Origin: Bacteroidaceae bacterium | Lineage (GTDB): Bacteria; Bacteroidota; Bacteroidia; Bacteroidales; Bacteroidaceae | Length of the DNA: 64,000 bases | Direction: 5' to 3' | Assembly: GCA_017617805.1 (NCBI GenBank) | Contig: JAFZVN010000089.1 | Location: 1 to 64,000 of the forward strand | Part shown: piece by piece, positions 47,358 to 54,362 of the stretch | Position numbering within the stretch: the first letter of the stretch is position 1 | Layout of the letters: each line of letters opens with the position of its first letter | The notes under the pieces: model-generated | What the model saw: the letters and a program-made list of their open reading frames with translations, nothing else | Told to the model about the DNA's origin: nothing | The model's database searches: none | Translations under genes and position numbers: made by a program

Positions 47358-49952
47358 TTATTCCATCGTCAGAATCTTTGTACTTTCCTCTCCAAATTGC
47401 GATACGACTCGAACAGCAATTTTCTTTCCCTTCTCGTATGGGATAGGCTCACTCTTGAAGTCATAGAGCGTGTCCCAAACATCTTCGTTGAATTCCAGAC
47501 GGAGAGTCTTCTCAGCCTTTTCTTTTGCTTTGGATTTTGCTATCATATCCAATCCCTTGCGCCATGCTTTAAAGTCATCCTTGTTGCCGCCGCAGAAGTG
47601 GATGCTGCGAACTTTGAAGAGACCTCCCGTATAGTTGTCGTCCATCTCCCAATAGGCGATTTCGTTCACGTTGCGAGCCTTCACCTCGTCTTGAATGGGG
47701 TCGTACATGTCCATACCGTTTATCTCCACATGACAGGTTCCGTCACCATCGTTCACAAGGCTAATGTCTGGTTCACCAATGATGATAAAAGAGCCTGCCT
47801 TCTTGTCTTTCTTCAGCAAACCATCTTGCAGCAGATCATCACTCATGCGAACCTTTGATACTTGGAATGTGCCAAAGTTGTAGTCTTTATTCTCGCCAGA
47901 CTCAATGGTGTCCTCGAAAGAGAAACCAAGTATCACGAGCCAATTCGATTCGTTCAGATGTTGACGGAAAGCACGGATGGCTTCGTTCACAGCATATTTG
48001 CTGACTGTTCCAAACTTTGGGCCAATCATGAAATAGACACAATGCTCTGTTCCGTCTTCCATCTTAAAATATCCCTTGGCATTCAAGTAAGGTTCATCCA
48101 AATGTTCCATCGAATGCATCACAGCTTGTTGCTGCTTCACACCATTACGAATACCGTTTGACTTCAGATTATTGAAGATACGATCAGTAAACAGAGCATA
48201 TTCATCGTAGTCATTCTGCTTATCATTTAAGCTCTCTGGCGAACTAACGTCAAGGCTCTGCAAGGTCTCTACTGTAAACGGCCCACTCACACGAATGCGC
48301 TTCTTATCCTCTTCAGGCTGATCGTAAAGGATTTCTTCGTCAAATGGCAAGTCATTTGCTAAAGCCTTCAGGGTGATATGAGGCACCTTCTTATAGACAA
48401 AGCCTCGACGAATGTTCGGATTCTCGCCATCATCGTAAGTCTTATAATACGGGAATAGTGCCGTTGCCAATCGCTTTTTTGCGATATTCAAAGCAATACG
48501 GCTTGTGTCTATTGTTATCCATCTGCGACCCCATTGCTCTGCTACGTAAGCTGTTGTGCCGCTACCACAAGTTGGGTCAAGAACAAGGTCGCCTGGGTCA
48601 GAAGCCATTAATATACAACGTTGGATAACTTTAGTTGATGTTTGGCAAACATACTGGATGTCAGATGCACCTATTGTGTCATCCCAAAGATTATCAAGAG
48701 TTTGAACGGGAAAATCATCTAGATATCTAACATAACGGGGTGTTTTGCCTGTATCAGTTATTCTATTTAACGATATCAATCGTTCAACTCCCTTTTTATT
48801 TGTCTTCCAACTCCTACTTCCACATTTATATAACGTTCCATTAAACTCAAAATCAAACATACAAGACGGGGTGTATCCAGAAGAAGCCAAATCGCTTGTT
48901 GTAAATAGTTTTGCCCCTTTGGGAATATCAACTTTTCCACTCTTCTCTTCATTTGTCATTTTCCTCCTAATACCATCAGGGAATTCTAACCCAGTATAAC
49001 TAGAGACCAATCCCTTGTTTTTATCAATAAAGATTTGCCTATATTTTACATTCTGTTTATCTTTTGCATACCAAATAATGTAATCATTGACAGTCGCCAG
49101 AAAATTGGTTCCAAGCGAGGAAGCTTTCTTAAATGATATTAGACTGATAAAATTCTCACTCCCAAATACTTCATCCATCACATTACGAACTAGATGGACG
49201 TTTTCGTCAGAGATCTGCATAAAGATAGACCCATTTTCAGTCATAAGTTCTCTTGCCATAACTAATCTATCACGAAGATAAGACAAATAGCTATGAATTC
49301 CCAGCTCCCATGTATCACGAAATGCCTTAATCATTTCTGGTTCTCCAGAAATATTTGAATCGTTATCTTTGACATCACGGCTATTTAACTTCATCTGCCA
49401 GTTAGATGCATACTTAATACCATATGGTGGATCAAAGTAGATACATTGTACCTGGCCCTTCATGCCCTCACGATTTAACAAGGAATTCATTACCAACAAG
49501 CTATCACCTTGAATCATTCGGTTCTGCCAGTTGTCGCTATGCTTGTAGTAACCAGCCAATCGTTCCAATTCATCCTCTTCTGTCTCTTCGTTATCGCCAA
49601 AGAGGTCAAGCTGCATCTTGGCTGACTCGCTCTTATGCTCATGCAATTCATAAAGGCTGTCGATGATAGCCTCTGGTCGAATGTCCTCATGCTTATACAG
49701 ACTTCGGATGTCTGTACGCAGTTGGGGCATATAGTCGGGATTATCCTCGTCATCGTTCTTGTATTTGTTGAGCCAATAGAGTTCAGGATCTCGGCCTCGT
49801 TGGAATTCGTGACGGAAGATGTCATACTCACTCTGCTCAGGCATTCCGCTAATGGCCATTTGTTCCTCTCCCTGATGGGCACTATCAGGGATTGCCACAC
49901 GCTTGTCGTCGTGCTTAATACTACTTACGGGGCGATTCTTATCGTATGTCAT
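47358..49952 (-). CDS. mod: Type III-like DNA adenine methyltransferase (Mod)
   Basis: An 864-residue N6-adenine methyltransferase of the beta order: catalytic motif IV IYFDPPYGIKY near residues 172-182, then the SAM motif LDPTCGSGTTAYVAEQWG near 455-472. A central ~200-residue region probably holds target recognition, and a long C-terminal part follows. It modifies host sites and guides Res. The start overlaps the res stop by four bases (ATGA), the usual coupling of such pairs, though here res precedes mod, the reverse of classical type III order. Confidence 0.93.
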   Translation of the reverse strand: MTYDKNRPVSSIKHDDKRVAIPDSAHQGEEQMAISGMPEQSEYDIFRHEFQRGRDPELYWLNKYKNDDEDNPDYMPQLRTDIRSLYKHEDIRPEAIIDSLYELHEHKSESAKMQLDLFGDNEETEEDELERLAGYYKHSDNWQNRMIQGDSLLVMNSLLNREGMKGQVQCIYFDPPYGIKYASNWQMKLNSRDVKDNDSNISGEPEMIKAFRDTWELGIHSYLSYLRDRLVMARELMTENGSIFMQISDENVHLVRNVMDEVFGSENFISLISFKKASSLGTNFLATVNDYIIWYAKDKQNVKYRQIFIDKNKGLVSSYTGLEFPDGIRRKMTNEEKSGKVDIPKGAKLFTTSDLASSGYTPSCMFDFEFNGTLYKCGSRSWKTNKKGVERLISLNRITDTGKTPRYVRYLDDFPVQTLDNLWDDTIGASDIQYVCQTSTKVIQRCILMASDPGDLVLDPTCGSGTTAYVAEQWGRRWITIDTSRIALNIAKKRLATALFPYYKTYDDGENPNIRRGFVYKKVPHITLKALANDLPFDEEILYDQPEEDKKRIRVSGPFTVETLQSLDVSSPESLNDKQNDYDEYALFTDRIFNNLKSNGIRNGVKQQQAVMHSMEHLDEPYLNAKGYFKMEDGTEHCVYFMIGPKFGTVSKYAVNEAIRAFRQHLNESNWLVILGFSFEDTIESGENKDYNFGTFQVSKVRMSDDLLQDGLLKKDKKAGSFIIIGEPDISLVNDGDGTCHVEINGMDMYDPIQDEVKARNVNEIAYWEMDDNYTGGLFKVRSIHFCGGNKDDFKAWRKGLDMIAKSKAKEKAEKTLRLEFNEDVWDTLYDFKSEPIPYEKGKKIAVRVVSQFGEESTKILTME

Positions 49953-52900
49953 AGTTGCTTGATTTTATCGTTAATGAGTTTTTCTAATTGGTCTATGTCT
50001 CTCACCTCCAGTAAATCCCAAGTTCCGTAGGTCTTGAGGTTATTGGCTGCAGGAATCCAATAGTCTTTCAGATAGTGGCGCTTCGTCTCTTTATTGCCTG
50101 ACTTGTCGCCATCGAAGTCTTGACATTCCACAATAAGGTGAAGCACTTCACCATCGGGCTTTTTCAATTTCACAATCCAGTCGGGCTGATATTCTTTACT
50201 TTCATCCCCAATGGTATATGGCACACGGAATCCCAAGTAGGTGTTTTTTACGTATGCCACCACACATTCCATTTGGTCTAATGTCCGGGCGGCTATCTCT
50301 TGCCACGAATCAGGCTCTGCTACCACATAATTCACGTGACTGCGTTGGGTGGAATAGACGAGACGATTCGTCGGACGGAACACATAACGAGTGCTACCTT
50401 CTGGATTGTAATAGTTCAGCACGGCTGAAATCATCTCTTTGTTGGCATTGGCTTGATGGATTCCCTCGTTGATGCTACTCAATACCGCCTTGTAGTTCCA
50501 CAGCATCACCAAGCGTTTCTGTTCATCACTTCCATCACCACCAACGATTTGCAATTGTTGTTGATACCATGTTTCCACAATGCGCTTAATCTCAGGAAAC
50601 TTCTGGAATTGTTGCCCATGTTCATTGCTGGTGTAGTATTCACGTATCATCAGATGAGCGAAGTAATAAATGACCTGACTATCGCGCAGTTCCTTATAGT
50701 CTGTCTTCATCATCTTCTGATTGTCATTCACAACAGTTTCCAAAACGGTTTCTGTTGGAATCTTATTGAAGTCTAGTACAAATTTGGGCAAATTCGTAAA
50801 GTCCGCTGTCAATGCCCCCTCCACATTGTCTGAACGATAGCCAGTGATATTTGGAAAACGGATTTCCATTTCTTGCCGTTCAGACAAAGCACGAAGGATG
50901 TTCTTGGGTTTGACAGGTTTAGTCACCACCGTTTTTCCGCCTTTGAATGTGTTGAAAGGAACGCCGATGATGCGAGCATATTCGGGTGGGAACTTGTAAG
51001 TGATGTTTTCTGGGTTGTAACGATACAGGTTCTTGCGTTCTATCTCTTTTCCTGATGGATCGTATGGAATCAAATCGTAGCTTTGACGGCGCAAAGCTCG
51101 ACCCACCACCTGCTCACACAACAGTTGACTACCAAACGCACGAATACCACAAACATGGGTAACCGTATTGGCATCCCATCCTTCTGTAAGCATCGAAACG
51201 CTGACCACACATTTGATGTCACCACCCAATTTGCCTGGCTTACCAACGGTATTCACCACCTCACGAAGAATGTCTGCATCTGTTATCTTGTCTGCTGTGC
51301 CAGCTCCATGCAGATTGGCATATTCGTGCTTGAACTCCTCGATTTCTTTCATATAGACTTTCTTGAAGTTCTCGTCGATGGTGATACCGGCATCATCAAT
51401 GGCTGAGGAGTCTATCAGCAAAGTGGGAAACTTGCTCTTTGGCATTCCCATTCCATCGTAGTTGGAAAAGACCTCAAAACGTCCACTACGATAACGAGGT
51501 TCACCTTCTTCATTCACACCATCCTGATAGCCTGCGATGTCACGATACACCTCATGAGAAACCGCTGTGTTGTTACATACAATAATCAATACAGGAGGTG
51601 AGGTGAGTAATGTTCCCATTGCCTCATAACTTTGGCGCAATCCTCTGCTATAATCTTCGTAGTCGCTGACAAATTGTTCCAAAGCTGTGTTGAGCAAGGT
51701 GGGAAGATTGGGTTGCTGCACTCCCATCGCATTACGATCAACATTATCTTCCTTGTCCTTTTTCTTCTGACCTCTTATACCCTTCTTGGGGAGTTTGTCT
51801 TTGGCGTATTGATAGATGTTGCGAAGTTTGGGTTCGTCCAAATCGGTTGTGTTGTCGTAAGCAGGAAGATAAGGAATCTTCACCAAGCCACTTTCTATCG
51901 CATCCACCAAGCCAAAGTCGCTCACCACCCAAGGGAACAAAGAGTATTCAGGGTAGCCAGAGCCTTTCAGATAGTATGGAGTAGCCGAAAGGTCATATAC
52001 GTGTTGCAACTTGTAGCCCAGCCGTTTCATCTGACGCAATCCCTCATACCACACCATAGCGGCTTCGTTCTCATTCTTCAGGTCATCCTTCTCTTCTGCT
52101 GTCAACGTCTTGTCCGCATTGGTTTTGGGGAGATAACAGTGGTGGGCTTCATCATTGATGACTACAATACGCTTTCCTTTCACACCTTTCTCCAGAATGC
52201 GGCTGAGCAACACACTGTAGTCTTCTGTCTCTTTTTGCTGCACCAATTCACCGTCCACCCATTTCTGCTTACCATCCAACGGAGAAGCATGCTTGCCAGA
52301 GAACACACGAGGAAGGAATTGCTGGTAGTTGACAATTGTGATGGATGAATTAAGGCCGCCTAATTCTTTTTCAAATTGAGGTGGAATCAGACCACGCTGA
52401 TGATAATAGTCCGTTCGTTCGAAATTATTACTACGCTGGCTAAAGTCCAACTGCAATACTGCAAGACGGTCTCGAATTGTGATGCCTGGGGCACACAGCA
52501 AGAAATGGTCAGCATAGTGTGTGTCCATCGGATTAGCACGCTTGTTCAGGTAGTTGTAGAGTATCAGCATCGCCATTACGACGGTCTTTCCTGTGCCTGT
52601 CGCCATCTTGAAAGCTGTGCGAGGCAGCACATTCGCATCTTCCAATGAAACGGAATGCCGACGTTCTGAGAGTTGATTGAGAATATAAACACCCACATTG
52701 GGGTCGCGTTCTGCAATCTCATTCAGCCACACAGCCGTTTCCACAGCTTCACGCTGACAGAAGAACAAGCGAAGATTCGAACGGCGTTCTTTGTTGTTGA
52801 ACCAGAAATTGAGGAGTTCTGTTGTGATGCGTGAGGCCTTAGGATAACCAGCCTCACGCCATGCTTTCACTTCCTTTCGGATGCCATTGATGAATTCAGC

Positions 52901-53104
52901 GTTTGGTTCGATAGCTTCAAAATTCTCAACAGAAAAAATGTTGCGCTGGCGTTTCTTGGGCACAATGCTGATGTCATAACCAAAGGGGCGACGCCCATTG
53001 ATTACCTTCTCATAGTCAATGTTCCCATCTGCATCGGTATCGTAATAGTACTTAGGTTCCTCGTACGGATTGTTGAGTACGGGATTGTCGTTGTTAGCTT
53101 GCAT
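49949..53104 (-). CDS. res: Type III-like restriction subunit (Res), DEAD/DEAH helicase-nuclease
   Basis: A 1051-residue SF2 helicase with Walker A MATGTGKT (167-174) and DEAH at 318-321, followed by the helicase C-lobe (SVSMLTEGWDANTVTH, CEQVVGRALRR). A C-terminal PD-(D/E)XK-type nuclease follows: PD at 974-975 and, on the next strand, Glu993-Cys-Gln995 where ExK is usual. The Lys is thus replaced by Gln, so cleavage activity is uncertain. It is first in the six-gene operon and is preceded by a ~300-base leader containing structured element B. Confidence 0.92.
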   Translation of the reverse strand: MQANNDNPVLNNPYEEPKYYYDTDADGNIDYEKVINGRRPFGYDISIVPKKRQRNIFSVENFEAIEPNAEFINGIRKEVKAWREAGYPKASRITTELLNFWFNNKERRSNLRLFFCQREAVETAVWLNEIAERDPNVGVYILNQLSERRHSVSLEDANVLPRTAFKMATGTGKTVVMAMLILYNYLNKRANPMDTHYADHFLLCAPGITIRDRLAVLQLDFSQRSNNFERTDYYHQRGLIPPQFEKELGGLNSSITIVNYQQFLPRVFSGKHASPLDGKQKWVDGELVQQKETEDYSVLLSRILEKGVKGKRIVVINDEAHHCYLPKTNADKTLTAEEKDDLKNENEAAMVWYEGLRQMKRLGYKLQHVYDLSATPYYLKGSGYPEYSLFPWVVSDFGLVDAIESGLVKIPYLPAYDNTTDLDEPKLRNIYQYAKDKLPKKGIRGQKKKDKEDNVDRNAMGVQQPNLPTLLNTALEQFVSDYEDYSRGLRQSYEAMGTLLTSPPVLIIVCNNTAVSHEVYRDIAGYQDGVNEEGEPRYRSGRFEVFSNYDGMGMPKSKFPTLLIDSSAIDDAGITIDENFKKVYMKEIEEFKHEYANLHGAGTADKITDADILREVVNTVGKPGKLGGDIKCVVSVSMLTEGWDANTVTHVCGIRAFGSQLLCEQVVGRALRRQSYDLIPYDPSGKEIERKNLYRYNPENITYKFPPEYARIIGVPFNTFKGGKTVVTKPVKPKNILRALSERQEMEIRFPNITGYRSDNVEGALTADFTNLPKFVLDFNKIPTETVLETVVNDNQKMMKTDYKELRDSQVIYYFAHLMIREYYTSNEHGQQFQKFPEIKRIVETWYQQQLQIVGGDGSDEQKRLVMLWNYKAVLSSINEGIHQANANKEMISAVLNYYNPEGSTRYVFRPTNRLVYSTQRSHVNYVVAEPDSWQEIAARTLDQMECVVAYVKNTYLGFRVPYTIGDESKEYQPDWIVKLKKPDGEVLHLIVECQDFDGDKSGNKETKRHYLKDYWIPAANNLKTYGTWDLLEVRDIDQLEKLINDKIKQL

Positions 53105-53165
53105 AAGCGTTTATCGTTTATGCGCTGCTCTCTAAAAAACAAAGCCTGACCCAACAACACAAAAC

Positions 53166-53315
53166 GTGGACGATTACTTATCCACATTCCAGGTGTTTGG
53201 TCAGACCTTCAAAGAAAAACAAGTAACGTCCACGTATAACGTGAACGTCTGCATGTTTTGTTCTTTGACTTCTTCTGCGACCAAACTTCGGAATGTCTTA
53301 TAAACAGCAAACGCT
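53166..53315. repeat. Structured element, copy B (leader of the defence operon)
   Basis: Helices: 53166-53170/53181-53185 (P1, ten-base loop containing ATTACT), 53184-53190/53290-53296 (P2), 53196-53202/53279-53285 (P3), 53209-53216/53261-53268 (P4) and 53228-53235/53239-53246 (P5, with a C-A mismatch at the same place as copy A). AGCAAACGCT (53306-53315) follows P2 after nine bases, as in copy A. On the minus strand it lies between the promoter at 53409-53439 and the res ATG, so it should be part of the res 5' leader. Confidence 0.75.
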
Positions 53316-53408
53316 ATAATTTACCAATATGTTCGTACCGGCACCTCCGCTGAAGCTCCTTCCTGCACGAGGCAGGCGTCAAAATGACGATTTGCCAATA
53401 CTCAGGGG

Positions 53409-53439
53409 CAAAGGTAGCACATATTTGGGAAATGACAAA
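53409..53439 (-). promoter_or_regulatory. Promoter of the res-mod defence operon
   Basis: On the minus strand, TTTG (53439-53436), 19 bases, TAccTTTG (53416-53409): an exact consensus. The start point is predicted near 53402, giving a leader of about 300 bases. A second TAccTTTG on the minus strand (53494-53487) has no clear -33 partner. Confidence 0.75.
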
Positions 53440-53494
53440 ACTTTCATCAATATTTTTTATTGGTTATGGTAATACTGTCTTCATGGCAAAGGTA

Positions 53495-53547
53495 CTCTGG
53501 TATCACACTAAACGCCCTTTAGTATCATACCAGAGGGCGTTTAGTGT
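53495..53547. repeat. Interleaved inverted repeats
   Basis: CTCTGGTAT (53495-53503) pairs with ATACCAGAG (53527-53535), and ACACTAAACGCCC (53505-53517) pairs with GGGCGTTTAGTGT (53535-53547). The arms alternate (a, b, a', b'), so both cannot form a simple stem; RNA could form a pseudoknot. It lies upstream of the res promoter. Confidence 0.7.
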
Positions 53548-53629
53548 TAGGGTAAAGGCAGGTTTTTTTCCAATAAGGCTGGGTTATTCTGAAATAAGCG
53601 AGGGTTATTGGGAGCCAACGTACCTACTT

Positions 53630-53698
53630 TAAAATAACGGCGTTAGTGGCTCAATCTAACGGCGTATGAAGGCGACGATAACGGCGTTATTTTTTGAG
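53630..53698 (-). terminator. Repeated AACGGCGTTA palindromes, possible terminator
   Basis: Three TAACGGCG-type palindromic units occur, the outer two flanked by A and T runs. They lie downstream of the arabinofuranosidase / metallo-hydrolase genes on the minus strand and could end that transcript. Confidence 0.4.
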
Positions 53699-53821
53699 GG
53701 GTGATCAAGCCCCCCGACCCCCAAAGGGGGAGGGCTGACGCTGCGACAGAACAGCAGCAGGAAGCAAGAAGGTCGCCTGCAAGAAGGTAAGAGAGCGGTC
53801 AAACATCAAGAAGCAGGTTGG

Positions 53822-53861
53822 TTTTCCCTTAAGGGTTACACTTGTTACCCTTAGGGGAAAC
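53822..53861. repeat. Hairpin around CCCTTAAGGGT / ACCCTTAGGGG
   Basis: Near-complementary arms TTCCCTTAAGGGT and ACCCTTAGGGGAA enclose about ten bases. Part of a 934-base gene-free spacer (53105-54038) that is dense with repeats. Confidence 0.45.
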
Positions 53862-53927
53862 AAATTTTCTGCTTAGTTATGGAAATCTTTTTGCTTAACT
53901 ATGGCCCAATTTTTGACTTTTCTTGCA

Positions 53928-54027
53928 AAAACACCTAACATCTAACATTTTCGACCGTATCTATATGCTATTCAATAGATTAACCCACGTTAGGTGTTGC
54001 TCAAACACCTAACAAACACCTAACATT
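53928..54027. repeat. AAACACCTAAC repeat cluster
   Basis: AACACCTAACA occurs at 53930 and twice in tandem at about 54003-54024, and once inverted (GTTAGGTGTT near 53989). The same AAACACCTAACA text occurs in structured element A (about 11819-11830). Confidence 0.6.
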
Positions 54028-54038
54028 TTGGAGATGAA

Positions 54039-54361
54039 TCATTCATAGTGTCTGATTCTCACATCGATGCGATTGTCCTTCAACAGCGAGGGTATTCCTT
54101 TTACGTCCGTTTGGCCATAGTGGTAAGGGAAGAGCACCTTGGGGTTGACCGTCTTGGCGGCTTTCACCAATTGCTCTACTGTCATCGTGTATGGCTGGTT
54201 GCAAGGCATAAAGGCGATGTCGATGTCGTGGATGGCCTGCATCTCTGGAATGTCCTCCGTATCTCCAGCGATGTAGATGCGAAGCCCGTCGAGGGTCAGG
54301 ATATAGCCGTTGTCAGCCCGAATGCTGCCAACAAACAAGCAAAAATCTTTTTCATCTTCAT
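54039..54361 (-). pseudogene. Decayed metallo-beta-lactamase-fold hydrolase
   Basis: The frame that ends at 54039 encodes about 99 residues matching the C-terminal part of UlaG-like MBL-fold hydrolases (RIYIAGDTEDIPEM, DIAFMPCNQPYTM, VLFPYHYGQTD). The N-terminal half with the HxHxDH metal motif is missing. Directly upstream, a good signal peptide (MKKIFACLLAAFGLTTA, from 54355 or 54361) runs out of frame and stops. The simplest reading is an internal deletion with frame loss, leaving the signal and the tail. It follows the arabinofuranosidase stop immediately. Confidence 0.75.
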
Positions 54362-54362
54362 T

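Noticed and set aside
41580..53104. Defence operon as DISARM or BREX
   Set aside because: No DUF1998 (DrmB), DrmA helicase, phospholipase D (DrmC) or PglZ/BrxC-type proteins are present.
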